From Zetaproteobacteria bacterium CG06_land_8_20_14_3_00_59_53 (GTDB lineage Bacteria; Pseudomonadota; Zetaproteobacteria; Mariprofundales; Mariprofundaceae): a stretch of 64,000 bases of DNA. Below are positions 18,766-28,102 of this stretch, piece by piece. Every line of letters starts with the position of its first letter. Positions within the stretch are counted from its first letter, which is position 1. A model generated the notes under the pieces. That model was given only the letters and a program-made list of their open reading frames with translations. It made no database searches and was not told where the DNA came from. The translations under genes were made by a program, and so were the position numbers. The stretch lies in contig PEWE01000033.1 of the NCBI GenBank assembly GCA_002779605.1, positions 123,352 to 187,351 of the forward strand. Direction: 5' to 3'.

Positions 18766-19224
18766 ATGCTAGCCTCCAATGTCATGACCACCGACCTGTT
18801 CACCCTGCACCGGGATGCCCTGATCAAGGATGCTGTTGCCCTGTTCCGCGATTCGATGGTGCATGAATTCCCGGTCGTGGACAGTGACGGCAGACTGGTC
18901 GGCGAGGTCAGCTCCAAATCCATCCTGCATCGTGCCGTTCCCGCCTATGCCTCCAGCGAGCTTCTGGCCGCCATGCGCGCAGGCCCGGACATTCAATCGG
19001 TGTACAACAATCTGAAAGCCATGCTCGACACCCCGCTCAGCGAACTGATGACAACCGATGTGCCAACCGTGCACGCAGACACCCCGACCAGCGCCGTCGC
19101 CGCCGAATTGACCCAACTGGCAGGCGATTCCAGTCATGTGTATGTGACTGATAGCGATAACAAGCTGCTCGGAGTGATTTCATCGCGCGATGTCATCCAT
19201 CGCTTTTCCGAACAGATTCAATAA
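18766..19224 (+). CDS. Tandem CBS-domain protein
   Basis: 152 residues consisting of two CBS motifs: VMTTDLFTLHRDALIKDAVA ... EFPVVDSDGRLVGEVSSKSI and LMTTDVPTVHADTPTSAVAA ... VYVTDSDNKLLGVISSRDVI. Such pairs bind adenosine nucleotides and regulate partner proteins. No effector domain is fused. Immediate neighbours are hemG downstream and a GIY-YIG gene upstream, so the regulated partner is unclear. Confidence 0.87.
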   Translation: MLASNVMTTDLFTLHRDALIKDAVALFRDSMVHEFPVVDSDGRLVGEVSSKSILHRAVPAYASSELLAAMRAGPDIQSVYNNLKAMLDTPLSELMTTDVPTVHADTPTSAVAAELTQLAGDSSHVYVTDSDNKLLGVISSRDVIHRFSEQIQ

Positions 19225-19242
19225 GGCACAGCCGATTCCGGC

Positions 19243-19794
19243 ATGAAAGATAGTCACTTTCCGTCAAAGCCTGATCACATTCTGATCCTGCATTCCAGCA
19301 CCGACGGCCACACGCTGGAGATATGCGAAAGGATTCAGTCGATTCTGCAAGATCATGGAACCCGGGTTGCGCTGCACCCCGTCCATGCCGCCCCCGCCGA
19401 TCCGGGCGGCTTCGATAAAATCATCATCGGCGCCCGCATCCGCTACGGCCATCATCACCCGGATGTGTACGCTTTCATCGAGCGCCATCAGGCCCTGCTG
19501 GCCTCAAGACCCTCCGCCTTCTTCTCGGTGAATCTCGTCGCACGCAAACCGGGCAAGAGACAACCCGACACCAATCCCTACGTGCGCAAGTTTCTGAAAC
19601 AGATCGCCTGGAAGCCCGACCTCGTCGCCGTCTTCGCCGGCAAGGTCGATTACCGTAAATACGGCTTCTTCGACCGCCAGATGATCCGCATGATCATGCT
19701 CCTCACCCACGGCCCCACCCATCCCGACATCGTCGCAGATTTCACAGATTGGGCGCAGGTTGATGAATTCGCAGAGCTCGTGAGCGGGACATAG
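19243..19794 (+). CDS. hemG: Menaquinone-dependent protoporphyrinogen oxidase (flavodoxin type)
   Basis: 183-residue flavodoxin-fold protein. ILHSSTDGHTLEICERIQ is the FMN phosphate loop. IIIGARIRYGHHHPDVYAFI, FFSVNLVARKPGKRQPDTNP and YGFFDRQMIRMIMLLTHGPT match HemG landmarks, including the long insert that distinguishes HemG from plain flavodoxins. It oxidises protoporphyrinogen IX and passes electrons to a respiratory quinone. With hemL it shows that part of heme synthesis is encoded in this stretch. Confidence 0.88.
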   Translation: MKDSHFPSKPDHILILHSSTDGHTLEICERIQSILQDHGTRVALHPVHAAPADPGGFDKIIIGARIRYGHHHPDVYAFIERHQALLASRPSAFFSVNLVARKPGKRQPDTNPYVRKFLKQIAWKPDLVAVFAGKVDYRKYGFFDRQMIRMIMLLTHGPTHPDIVADFTDWAQVDEFAELVSGT

Positions 19795-19876
19795 CAACTC
19801 GAAAGCCTTTTCCAGAGCGATCCCTTGCGGAAAGGAGCTTCAGAAGCTAACCCAATAGCAGGCACACCGGAGGCAC

Positions 19877-20269
19877 ATGATGGAAATTTCCATTCTCATC
19901 GCGCAGATCGCGGCAGTGATGTATCTGGCGGTTTCGCTGGGCGCTTTTCTCAACAGGGATTATTTCCGCAAAATCATTGAAGATTTTTACGGCAATGCCG
20001 GGCTGACCTATATCGGGGGATTTATGGCGCTTGTGACAGGCGCTCTGATTGTGCATTTCCACAACCATTGGGTGAGCGACTGGACGCTACTGGTTACGCT
20101 GCTGGGCTGGCTGGCGCTGATCAAGGGCGTGCTGATCATTATTATGCCGGAGCAAATACACCGGTCTTCCAGAGGCTTGATGACGAATTCGGGGATCAAA
20201 GTCTTTCCGTTTGTTACACTACTGCTCGGGCTGCTGTTCGCGTATTTCGGATTCATGCAGCCGCACTAA
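19877..20269 (+). CDS. Small integral membrane protein of unknown function
   Basis: 130 residues with four hydrophobic segments (SILIAQIAAVMYLAVSLGAF; YIGGFMALVTGALIVHF; WTLLVTLLGWLALIKGVLII; VFPFVTLLLGLLFAYFGFM). GGAGG lies just upstream of two adjacent ATG codons (19877 and 19880); either could be used. I recognise no named family. It is between hemG and a VOC protein on the same strand. Confidence 0.72.
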   Translation: MMEISILIAQIAAVMYLAVSLGAFLNRDYFRKIIEDFYGNAGLTYIGGFMALVTGALIVHFHNHWVSDWTLLVTLLGWLALIKGVLIIIMPEQIHRSSRGLMTNSGIKVFPFVTLLLGLLFAYFGFMQPH

Positions 20270-20291
20270 GGGCCGATCGGGGGTACCCACC

Positions 20292-20699
20292 ATGCAACCA
20301 AGAATCAGCATGATCACGCTGGGTGTCACGGACATGCAGCGCGCGGTGGATTTCTATGAAGTGGGACTTGGCTTCCCGCGCATGGATTCGCCACCCGAGG
20401 TGGCATTCTTCACCCTCAACGGCACCTGGCTGGGACTGTTCGGCAGGGAGTCACTGGCTGAAGATGCCACCGTCCCCGTCGAAGGCAGTGGATTCAACGG
20501 CTTCGCGCTGGCACATAATGTGCACTCCGAGGAAGAGGTCGAAGCGGTGCTGGCGCAAGCCGTGACCGCCGGTGCCCGACTGGTTAAGCCCGGACAGAAA
20601 ACCTTCTGGGGCGGATATGCCGGCTACTTCAGCGATCCCGACGGGCATCTCTGGGAGGTGGCGCACAACCCCTTCTTCTGGATCGGCCCCGAGGATTGA
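20292..20699 (+). CDS. VOC-superfamily protein (glyoxalase/bleomycin-resistance fold)
   Basis: 135 residues forming one VOC domain: ISMITLGVTDMQRAVDFYEV at the start, FWGGYAGYFSDPDGHLWEVA at the end. The latter holds the usual C-terminal metal glutamate. The first-strand metal position is threonine or leucine rather than histidine, so it may not be a classical glyoxalase. The start at 20292 (MQPRIS) was chosen because residues upstream in the ORF track are not VOC-like. It lies upstream of another VOC-fold protein. Confidence 0.85.
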   Translation: MQPRISMITLGVTDMQRAVDFYEVGLGFPRMDSPPEVAFFTLNGTWLGLFGRESLAEDATVPVEGSGFNGFALAHNVHSEEEVEAVLAQAVTAGARLVKPGQKTFWGGYAGYFSDPDGHLWEVAHNPFFWIGPED

Positions 20700-20807
20700 A
20701 CAGCTTCAGGCCCCCTTCCCCGGCACAATAAAACGGGGCTGGTTCCGACAGGGTCATGGTGGCAACATCGGGGCCGTTCACGATTCCGGTTCACCGAGGT
20801 GGTCGCC

Positions 20808-22055
20808 ATGACCCAGTCCCTTTCCTTCGCCAGACACGGCGACAAGCGCAACTCCGATTTCTTCAATGAATATCTGGTCAAACTACTCGAAGAGCGTGAC
20901 CGCTCGGGATTGACCGATAACATCCACGAGATCGACGCGATGATGATCACCGTCGATCCGGGGCATTCGATCCGCTATATCGCGGAGCTCGCACTGATGA
21001 CCCCCTATCACTATCTGGTGACGCTGGAGAGCGAGAGCCACTGGACGCATATCCTGCGCATCGACATGAACTCGCCGGATTTTCTGGTGCGCGAGGTAAA
21101 GGATCCGAACACCCGCGGCATCTTCCGCAGCCTCAACGAGGTGTACCCTATCGGCCAGCACAAGCCGAACAGCCGGTATATGGGCGAGATCCTGCGTGTC
21201 AGCGATCTGCATGACGTGGTGCAATGCCAGCAGGATCGCGAATTCCGCTTCTTCTCGCAGGATGAGGTGCGCAAACTGGAACTGCCGGGCAATCTCGCCA
21301 TCGGCAAGCCATCGCCTTACACGCACAATATCGTCGCCTACATGGAGCGCCCGAAAGATCAGATCCGCACCTATGCGCTGGGTATCAGCAGCATCCGCGA
21401 CGATGTGCAGGAAGCTTATCTGGCCGCCAAGGAGAAACAGGCCGAACTTGGTATCGACAAGCTGATCCTGCCCATCGACCACCTGGCCACCCGCGTGTAC
21501 AGCCAGAACCGCGAGGTCGCCATCCTCGAATACCTGTCGCTTTCCAGTTATTACTACTGGGGCTCCTACGATATCACCGACCAGAACTCCTCGACCAACG
21601 TCACCAAGAGCGTGCATCACTCGGATGAGATGCGCAGCCCGGCCAAGGTATTCACCGCCAACAACACCCCCTACTTCGTCAACCATCTGGAAAAGCTGCC
21701 CTCGCCCACCGAAACCTTCGTGCGCAACTACGGCCCGCGCCTGCATCATCTGGCCATCGCGGTCAGCGATGAAACCCTGCCGCAGGATCAGCATGGCATG
21801 GACAATATCGACTTCGTTGTCAGCCAGATCGCCTCGCAGGGCCGCAACTTTCTGCTCGATGTGATCGGCTCCAAGGAGGATGGCTTAAAGCAGATATTCT
21901 CCAGTGCCTCCGAGCATTCCTCGCTGATCATCGAATATGTGCAGCGCTTCGGCGACTTTCAGGGCTTCTTCACCAAGGACAACGTCGCCGAACTCACCCG
22001 TGCAGCCGGCGTGGAAGAAGAGTTGATCCAATTACAAGCGGCTTCCAAGGCATAA
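20808..22055 (+). CDS. 4-hydroxyphenylpyruvate dioxygenase-like VOC protein
   Basis: 415 residues. The C-terminal two thirds follow the HPPD pattern: a first metal histidine (LILPIDHLATRVYSQNREVA), a second (YGPRLHHLAIAVSDETLPQD) and a glutamate (SSLIIEYVQRFGDFQGFF). The N-terminal 180 residues (TDNIHEIDAMMITVDPGHSI, YPIGQHKPNSRYMGEILRVS) do not look like typical HPPD, and the protein is some 50 residues longer. It is therefore probably a non-heme iron enzyme with another substrate, or a divergent HPPD. The ATG at 20808 with GAGG eight bases upstream is preferred over the GTG at 20799. No tyrosine-degradation genes are adjacent. Confidence 0.6.
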   Translation: MTQSLSFARHGDKRNSDFFNEYLVKLLEERDRSGLTDNIHEIDAMMITVDPGHSIRYIAELALMTPYHYLVTLESESHWTHILRIDMNSPDFLVREVKDPNTRGIFRSLNEVYPIGQHKPNSRYMGEILRVSDLHDVVQCQQDREFRFFSQDEVRKLELPGNLAIGKPSPYTHNIVAYMERPKDQIRTYALGISSIRDDVQEAYLAAKEKQAELGIDKLILPIDHLATRVYSQNREVAILEYLSLSSYYYWGSYDITDQNSSTNVTKSVHHSDEMRSPAKVFTANNTPYFVNHLEKLPSPTETFVRNYGPRLHHLAIAVSDETLPQDQHGMDNIDFVVSQIASQGRNFLLDVIGSKEDGLKQIFSSASEHSSLIIEYVQRFGDFQGFFTKDNVAELTRAAGVEEELIQLQAASKA

Positions 22056-22159
22056 ATCCACCGGACCGGCAACTACGCCACAGGTGCATTCCGCAAGCGA
22101 TTTCTGCATGATTCGCCGCATGCGAATGCCTGCCGCGCCATCGACAACCGGAGCTACCC

Positions 22160-22885
22160 ATGTTTGAACTGATCCCCGCCATCGACCTGAAGGGTGGCCA
22201 TTGTGTGCGCCTGAAACAGGGACGCATGGAAGATGCTACGGTATACGGCGACGATCCGGCCGCCATGGCGCTGCACTGGCAGAGGCTGGGAGCCACGCGC
22301 ATGCATGTGGTGGATCTGGACGGAGCCTTTGCCGGCAAACCCGCGAACAGGGCTGCCATCGAAGGCATCTGCAAGGCGCTGGATATTCCCGTGCAGCTGG
22401 GCGGCGGCCTGCGCGACCTGTCCATGATCGAGGGCATGCTCAATCTCGGCGTGCAGCGTGTGATTCTGGGCTCCGTGGCCGTATCGAATCCGGCACTGGT
22501 GCGCCAGGCCTGCGAGGCCTTTCCCGGGCAAGTCTGTGTCGGTATCGACGCCAAGGGTGGCATGGTGGCCGTGCACGGCTGGGATGATGTGACCGATGTG
22601 GCGGCTGTCGATCTGGCCCGTAAGTTCGAGGACGACGGGGTGGCCGCCATCATCTACACCGATATCGCCCGCGACGGCATGCTTTCCGGTCCGAACATCG
22701 AGGAAACCGTGAATCTCGCTAAATCCATTTCCATCCCCGTCATCGTCTCCGGCGGCATCGCACGGCTGGAAGACGCGCAGGCCTGCGCCGCGCACCTGAG
22801 CGACGGCATCTGCGGTGCCATCACCGGTCGTGCCATCTACGAGGGCACGCTCGATTTCGCCGCCACCCTCGAAGCACTGAAGTGA
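22160..22885 (+). CDS. hisA: ProFAR isomerase
   Basis: Fourth step of histidine synthesis. 241-residue TIM barrel with the catalytic aspartate in [19 protein letters not shown] and the second in [17 protein letters not shown], phosphate loops VQLGGGLRD and [12 protein letters not shown]. Length is normal. It lies ten bases upstream of hisF. Confidence 0.96.
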   Translation: MFELIPAIDLKGGHCVRLKQGRMEDATVYGDDPAAMALHWQRLGATRMHVVDLDGAFAGKPANRAAIEGICKALDIPVQLGGGLRDLSMIEGMLNLGVQRVILGSVAVSNPALVRQACEAFPGQVCVGIDAKGGMVAVHGWDDVTDVAAVDLARKFEDDGVAAIIYTDIARDGMLSGPNIEETVNLAKSISIPVIVSGGIARLEDAQACAAHLSDGICGAITGRAIYEGTLDFAATLEALK

Positions 22886-22895
22886 GTCATCCGCC

Positions 22896-23666
22896 ATGCT
22901 GAGCAAACGCATCATCCCCTGCCTTGATGTCGCCCACGGGCGCGTGGTCAAGGGCGTGCAGTTCGTGGATATCATCGATGCCGGCGATCCGGTGGAAGCG
23001 GCCATCAAGTACGACGAGCAGGGTGCCGACGAGCTTTGTTTTCTGGATATCCGTGCCAGCCATGAAAGTCGCGACACGCTGTATCATATGGTCACCGAGG
23101 TCGCCGAACATGTATTCATGCCGCTGACCGTGGGCGGCGGCGTGAAGGCGCTGGGCGATATCGAAAACCTGCTGCATGCCGGGGCTGACAAGGTATCCAT
23201 CAACACCGCAGCACTGTTCACGCCGGAACTGGTGAGAGACGCGGCCGAACGCTTCGGCTCCTCCACCATCGTGGTGGCCATCGATGCCAAGCGCGTGGAC
23301 GACGAATGCGAAGGCCACTGGGAATGCTTCACGCACGGCGGACGCAAGGCCACCGGCATCAATGCCGTGGAATGGGCGCAGAAGATGTCCGACTTCGGTG
23401 CCGGCGAGATTCTTCTAACAAGTATGGATGCCGACGGCACCAAGGCGGGCTACGACATCCCGCTGACCCGCGCTGTCTCCAATGCGGTCACAGCCAATGT
23501 GATCGCCTCCGGCGGCGTGGGTACGCTCGAGCATATGGCTGAAGGACTGACCGCCGGGCGCGCCGATGCGGTGTTGGCTGCCAGCATCTTCCATTTCGGC
23601 ACCTTCACCATCCGGCAGACCAAGGAATTCCTGGCGGCACGCGGTATCCCCGTCCGCCTCACATGA
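22896..23666 (+). CDS. hisF: Imidazole glycerol phosphate synthase subunit HisF
   Basis: Cyclase subunit that joins PRFAR with ammonia from HisH. 256 residues with catalytic D11 in [20 protein letters not shown] and D130 in [20 protein letters not shown], plus the phosphate loops [12 protein letters not shown] and [12 protein letters not shown]. The partner hisH is not in the window. Cotranscribed with hisA. Confidence 0.96.
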   Translation: MLSKRIIPCLDVAHGRVVKGVQFVDIIDAGDPVEAAIKYDEQGADELCFLDIRASHESRDTLYHMVTEVAEHVFMPLTVGGGVKALGDIENLLHAGADKVSINTAALFTPELVRDAAERFGSSTIVVAIDAKRVDDECEGHWECFTHGGRKATGINAVEWAQKMSDFGAGEILLTSMDADGTKAGYDIPLTRAVSNAVTANVIASGGVGTLEHMAEGLTAGRADAVLAASIFHFGTFTIRQTKEFLAARGIPVRLT

Positions 23667-23752
23667 TGTTCTGCGACAACTACTGAATGCGACGGACAAG
23701 CCCGCTTTTTTCTCACGGTTCTCCTCCGGCTGCCGCCCGCTAGACTGACGCG

Positions 23753-24340
23753 ATGGAATGGGCACAACACTTCGTCGAGCACTACGGCTACTGGGCCGTT
23801 TTTATCTGGACATTCATCGAAGGCGAATCGGTATTCATCGCCGCCGCCGCACTTGCAGCAGTACATATCATGGACCCGTGGAAGGTCATCATCGTGGCAG
23901 CCTGCGGCGCCTTTATGGGTCATATGGTGTTCTTCTGGCTCGGTCGCTGGAAAGGCATGCAGCTGATCCTCTCCGTTCCTGTTCTGGCCCGGCACTATCC
24001 GAAAGCCAATCTCATTCTGGATAAATACGCCCACTGGTCGATCTTCATCTTCCAGTACCTGTATGGCACGCGCATTGTCGCCGCTATCCTGTTCGGCTGT
24101 TCCAGCATCGAATTCTGGCGCTTCTTCCTGCTGCAGATCGTCAACTGTATTTCATGGGCCTTCATCATCTACGCCGTAGGGCATGCGCTGGGAACAGCAG
24201 GCATGGCCATCATGGACCGCTTCGGTCTTGTCGGCCTGTTCGTGGTCCTCGGAGCTGCCGCCCTGACCGCTCTGGTTTGTTACTGGCGGTTCGGCCATCA
24301 CCATTTCATGCACCACTTCGGTAGAGACAACAAGAACTAA
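23753..24340 (+). CDS. DedA-family membrane protein
   Basis: 195 residues with about five hydrophobic segments. Family landmarks are FIEGESVFIAAAALAA, the charged GRWKGMQLI block and FIFQYLYGTRIVAAILFG, where the arginine corresponds to the conserved FxRFxPxxR-type position. The family includes undecaprenyl-phosphate and phospholipid flippases/scramblases. The C-terminus is histidine-rich (FGHHHFMHHFG), which is unusual and could bind metal. Confidence 0.82.
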   Translation: MEWAQHFVEHYGYWAVFIWTFIEGESVFIAAAALAAVHIMDPWKVIIVAACGAFMGHMVFFWLGRWKGMQLILSVPVLARHYPKANLILDKYAHWSIFIFQYLYGTRIVAAILFGCSSIEFWRFFLLQIVNCISWAFIIYAVGHALGTAGMAIMDRFGLVGLFVVLGAAALTALVCYWRFGHHHFMHHFGRDNKN

Positions 24341-24387
24341 GCCCCGCCTTCTGCGCTATAATCGTTTCCGGAAACAAGGAGCGCGCG

Positions 24388-25191
24388 ATGCAGCCAGGAT
24401 TCAGACCCGCAGCCGTTGCCGGGATGTTCTATCCGGTCGAACCAACCGAGCTACAAAGCATGGTGGACGGCATGCTGTCAGCCGCAGCGCCATCCTCACC
24501 CGGCACGGCTAAGGCCCTGATCGTACCGCATGCCGGCTACATCTATTCCGGCCCCACAGCTGCCATCGCCTATGCGACACTGAACCGCAAGCGCATCCAC
24601 CGCGTCGTGCTGCTCGGTCCGGTGCATCGTGTCCCGGTTCGCGGTCTGGCGCTGCCAGAGGCTGATGCCTTCGCCACGCCGCTCGGGACGATTCCTCTCG
24701 ACACCGCCGGCATGCAGGCCATCGAGTATCTGCCACAGGTAAGCCGCAATGCTCCGGCCCATGCCCTCGAGCATTCACTGGAAGTGCAACTCCCCTTTCT
24801 GCAACGCTGCCTCGATGACTTCACCCTGCTGCCGCTGGCGGTCGGCGATGCCACACCCGAGGAGGTCGCCGAAGTGCTTGCTGCAACCTGGAACGGGGAG
24901 GAAACCCTGATTCTGATCAGTTCGGACCTTTCGCATTTCCACCCCTATGCCGAGGCGCAACGTATCGATGCGGGCACCGCCGATGCCATCCGGCATTTCC
25001 GGATTCCGATCCAGCACGGACAGGCCTGTGGCGCCACCCCGGTCAACGGTCTGCTGCTGATGGCAGCGCGTGAGGGCATGACCTGCAGGCAACTGGATGT
25101 GTGCAATTCAGGCGACACGGCGGGCGACAAAAACCGCGTGGTCGGTTACGGCGCATTCGCCTTTTACGAGGATGATCGTCGTGTCGCATGA
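24388..25191 (+). CDS. AmmeMemoRadiSam system protein B (MEMO1 family)
   Basis: 267 residues with the MEMO fold. Putative metal histidines are in VPHAGYIYSGPTAAIAYATL and LLGPVHRVPVRGLALP, then LEHSLEVQLPFLQRCLDDFT, ISSDLSHFHPYAEA, and the conserved cysteine in GQACGATPVNGLL. Bacterial members are distant relatives of non-heme iron dioxygenases. The family occurs with an AMMECR1 protein and a radical SAM enzyme, exactly as here; the reaction is not established. Its end overlaps the next gene. Confidence 0.92.
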   Translation: MQPGFRPAAVAGMFYPVEPTELQSMVDGMLSAAAPSSPGTAKALIVPHAGYIYSGPTAAIAYATLNRKRIHRVVLLGPVHRVPVRGLALPEADAFATPLGTIPLDTAGMQAIEYLPQVSRNAPAHALEHSLEVQLPFLQRCLDDFTLLPLAVGDATPEEVAEVLAATWNGEETLILISSDLSHFHPYAEAQRIDAGTADAIRHFRIPIQHGQACGATPVNGLLLMAAREGMTCRQLDVCNSGDTAGDKNRVVGYGAFAFYEDDRRVA

Positions 25192-25759
25192 GGCTGGCGA
25201 TACATTCAACGGAGCCGTCCTTCCGGCCATGGCACGGAGCGCCATCGCCGCACATCTTGGATTGTCTGAAAGGCAACCCGTCCCGGATGCAGCATGGTTG
25301 CATCAGAACGGAGCCTGTTTCGTCACCCTGCACAAGCATGGTGTGCTGCGCGGCTGCATCGGCAGCCTCGTTGCGTATCGCCCGCTCGGCGAGGATGTGG
25401 TTGCCAATGCCATTGCCGCAGCCTTCCACGATCCGCGCTTTCCCCCATTGTCCTCTGATGAATTCGGGGAGATAGATATCGAGATCTCGTTACTTTCCAG
25501 GCCGGAGCCTGTGCGTGTGGCAGACGAGGCAGCATTGATCACACAACTGCGCCCCGGCGTGGACGGCGTGATTCTGGAATACGGTGCGCACCGCTCCACC
25601 TTTCTGCCGCAGGTATGGGAGCAACTACCTGAGCCTGCCCTGTTTCTCGCTCATCTGAAACAAAAGGGAGGGCTGCCTGCCGATTTCTGGCATCCGGAGA
25701 TGCGCGTATCGCGCTACACGGTGCAGGCCTACCATGAGCAACCGGAGGGTACGCTCTGA
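25181..25759 (+). CDS. AmmeMemoRadiSam system protein A (AMMECR1 domain)
   Basis: AMMECR1-domain protein of 192 residues with the family signature GVLRGCIGSLVAYRPLGEDV (LRGCIG core) and ANAIAAAFHDPRFPPLSSDE, ending QVWEQLPEPALFLAHLKQKG. The GTG at 25181 is preferred because GAGGA lies eight bases upstream; the ORF track start at 25097 would overlap the MEMO gene by about 95 bases. The next gene starts on its last base. Function unknown; the LRGCIG cysteine may be catalytic. Confidence 0.9.
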   Translation: MSHEAGDTFNGAVLPAMARSAIAAHLGLSERQPVPDAAWLHQNGACFVTLHKHGVLRGCIGSLVAYRPLGEDVVANAIAAAFHDPRFPPLSSDEFGEIDIEISLLSRPEPVRVADEAALITQLRPGVDGVILEYGAHRSTFLPQVWEQLPEPALFLAHLKQKGGLPADFWHPEMRVSRYTVQAYHEQPEGTL

Positions 25760-26841
25760 TGCAGGGCGATTCTTCGCACTTCCCTGCCCGCTTCTGGCAC
25801 ATGCTCGACGACGGGCGTATCCAGTGCGATGTCTGCCCGCGCGACTGCAAGCTGCACGACGGGCAGCGAGGGCTGTGCTTCGTGCGCAAGCGAGAGGGCG
25901 ATGCCATGGTGCTGACCACATACGGACGCTCCTCCGGCTTCTGCATCGATCCGATCGAGAAGAAACCGCTGAACCACTTCTATCCGGGCTCCTCCGTGCT
26001 TTCCTTCGGCACCGCCGGCTGCAACCTGTCCTGCCACTTCTGCCAGAACTGGGATATCTCGAAATCGCGCGAATGGGACCGTTTATGCGATCAAGCCTCG
26101 CCCGACGAACTGGCCAGAGCCGCGGCCGGCCGCGGCTGCAAGTCCATCGCCTTCACCTACAACGATCCGGTGATCTTTCTGGAATACGCCGTGGATGCCG
26201 CGAAAGCCTGCCATGAGGCGGGCATCAAAACCGTGGCTGTCACCGCAGGCTACATCCATCCCGAAGCGCGAAAGGAATTCTTTTCGACGATGGATGCAGC
26301 CAATGTGGACCTGAAAGGGTTTACCGAGGAATTCTATCACAAGCTCTGCGCAGGCCACCTGCAACCGGTACTGGATACGCTTGAATATCTGGTGCATGAA
26401 ACAGGTGTGTGGACCGAGATCACCACCCTGCTGATTCCCGGACAGAATGATTCGGATGAAGAACTGAGCGCCATGTGCGATTGGATCGCCAGTCATCTTG
26501 GCCCGGATGTGCCCCTGCATTTCACGGCCTTTCACCCCGACTGGAAGATGCGCAATATCCCCGCCACCCCGCCATCCACCTTAAGCCGCGCCCGACAGAT
26601 CGCACTCAATGCCGGCCTGCACCATGTGTACACCGGCAATGTGCACGACAGCGAAGGCGGCACCACCTTCTGTCCCGCCTGCCATGCCGCCCTGATCATG
26701 CGCGACTGGTACAACATCCTCGACTACCGCCTCACCGACGATGGCCATTGCCCCGACTGCGGCAAGGCCATCGCCGGACGATTCACACATTTCAACGGAG
26801 CATTCGGCGCACGCCGTATTCCGGTTCATCTACACCCGTAG
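25759..26841 (+). CDS. AmmeMemoRadiSam system radical SAM enzyme
   Basis: 360 residues. The radical SAM cluster motif CxxxCxxC is clear in GTAGCNLSCHFCQNWDISKS. An N-terminal cysteine pair (CDVCPRDCKLHDGQRGLCFV) resembles PflA-like activases of this family. FTYNDPVIFLEYAVDAAKA and VTAGYIHPEARKEFF follow the family pattern. Near the C-terminus a zinc-ribbon-like CPACHAAL ... CPDCGKA is present. The start overlaps the AMMECR1 stop by one base (TGATG). Together the three genes form one coupled operon. Confidence 0.93.
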   Translation: MQGDSSHFPARFWHMLDDGRIQCDVCPRDCKLHDGQRGLCFVRKREGDAMVLTTYGRSSGFCIDPIEKKPLNHFYPGSSVLSFGTAGCNLSCHFCQNWDISKSREWDRLCDQASPDELARAAAGRGCKSIAFTYNDPVIFLEYAVDAAKACHEAGIKTVAVTAGYIHPEARKEFFSTMDAANVDLKGFTEEFYHKLCAGHLQPVLDTLEYLVHETGVWTEITTLLIPGQNDSDEELSAMCDWIASHLGPDVPLHFTAFHPDWKMRNIPATPPSTLSRARQIALNAGLHHVYTGNVHDSEGGTTFCPACHAALIMRDWYNILDYRLTDDGHCPDCGKAIAGRFTHFNGAFGARRIPVHLHP

Positions 26842-26848
26842 AACGACT

Positions 26849-28009
26849 TCAGGCGGCAGCCTGAGCAGGGAATCCGATCTTCGCCGAGTCCAACACCGTG
26901 CGCCCCGGCAGGAAACGGGACATATCCAGTTCCGGTGGAGTGCCGGCCATCCAGCGGCTGATGATGTGTGCGGTGATCGGGGCCAGCGCCACACCGTTGC
27001 GATAATGTCCGGATGCCACCCACAGACCGGGACATTCATGCACCGGACCGATGAACGGCAGGCCGTCGGGCGAACCGGGTCGGAAACCCATCCACTGCTG
27101 TTCGATACTGGTATCGGCCAGCCCCGGCAGCAGGCGGGTCAGTGCATTGAGCATGGCCTGCACCTCGGCCACCGTGTTGCCTGTTCTGAATCCGACCATC
27201 TCCATGCTCGCGCCGACCAGAATGCGACCGTCGGCGCGGGGAACGAAATAGGCCCGGTCATGCTTGACGATATGGGTAAGCGCGCCCGGCTCACCCTTGA
27301 GCAGCACGATCTGCCCCTTCACCGGCTTCACCGGCAACGAAATACCGATGGACTCTGCGAAACCTCCGCTCCAGCTGCCTGCGGCAAGCAGCACCGCATC
27401 GGCATGGATCGCGCGGCCATCGGCCAGTTCAACACCAGCGACCCGGCCGGCCGCATCGATCAGGCCGCTGACCTCCGCCTGCTCGATGATCTCGACCTGC
27501 TCTTTTTCCAGCACCGCATGCACCGCAGCAAGAAGTCTCGGATTGCGCACCTGTGCCACTTCCGGCCAGACCAATGCGCCAGATGTGTCACCGGCCAGCA
27601 GAGGTTCGTGGTGGCGGGCTTGGACTGCATCCAGCTCCCTCACCTGCCAGCCGAAGCGCTGCGACCAATCGAGTGCAGCCTGCCGGTGATCGACCGCATC
27701 ATCCGGGAAGAACGGGATCATCAGGCCGCTTTGCAGCCATTCCGGCGAGATACCGGTCAGCACCGATAGCTCCTGCTGCAAACCGGGGAACATGGCCAGG
27801 CTGGCATCCACCAGCCGGGTGAAATCATCCGGATACAGCCATGGCTGGATCGGGCAGAGGATGCCCGCTCCGGCCCAGGAAGATTCACGACCCAATTGCC
27901 CCCGCTCGACAATCACCGGCTGCATGCCGAGTTGTTTCAATCGCCATGCGCTAAGGCATCCGATGATGCCGCCGCCGATAATGGCGACGCGAACCGGTGT
28001 TGCTGCCAT
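26849..28009 (-). CDS. thiO: Glycine oxidase ThiO
   Basis: FAD enzyme that oxidises glycine to iminoglycine for the thiazole of thiamine. 386 residues with the FAD loop VRVAIIGGGIIGCLSAWRL, ERGQLGRESSWAGAGILCP typical of ThiO/DadA-like oxidases, and the C-terminal FAD region ASGHYRNGVALAPITAHII. A different D-amino-acid oxidase is possible, but the AGAGIL and GHYRNG elements favour ThiO. No other thiamine gene is adjacent. Converges on the radical SAM gene with a seven-base gap. Confidence 0.85.
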   Translation of the reverse strand: MAATPVRVAIIGGGIIGCLSAWRLKQLGMQPVIVERGQLGRESSWAGAGILCPIQPWLYPDDFTRLVDASLAMFPGLQQELSVLTGISPEWLQSGLMIPFFPDDAVDHRQAALDWSQRFGWQVRELDAVQARHHEPLLAGDTSGALVWPEVAQVRNPRLLAAVHAVLEKEQVEIIEQAEVSGLIDAAGRVAGVELADGRAIHADAVLLAAGSWSGGFAESIGISLPVKPVKGQIVLLKGEPGALTHIVKHDRAYFVPRADGRILVGASMEMVGFRTGNTVAEVQAMLNALTRLLPGLADTSIEQQWMGFRPGSPDGLPFIGPVHECPGLWVASGHYRNGVALAPITAHIISRWMAGTPPELDMSRFLPGRTVLDSAKIGFPAQAAA

Positions 28010-28102
28010 GATGAACGCTCCCTTGCTGATCCGTCTGTTGCCAGTTCAGGTCGGCCAAAGCCTGCGGATGCCTTTATGCCGTATAGCCGCTAACATGCCG
28101 CG

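Noticed and set aside
28010-28102. TPP riboswitch before thiO
   Set aside because: The gap is about 90 bases and shows no THI-box core sequences.
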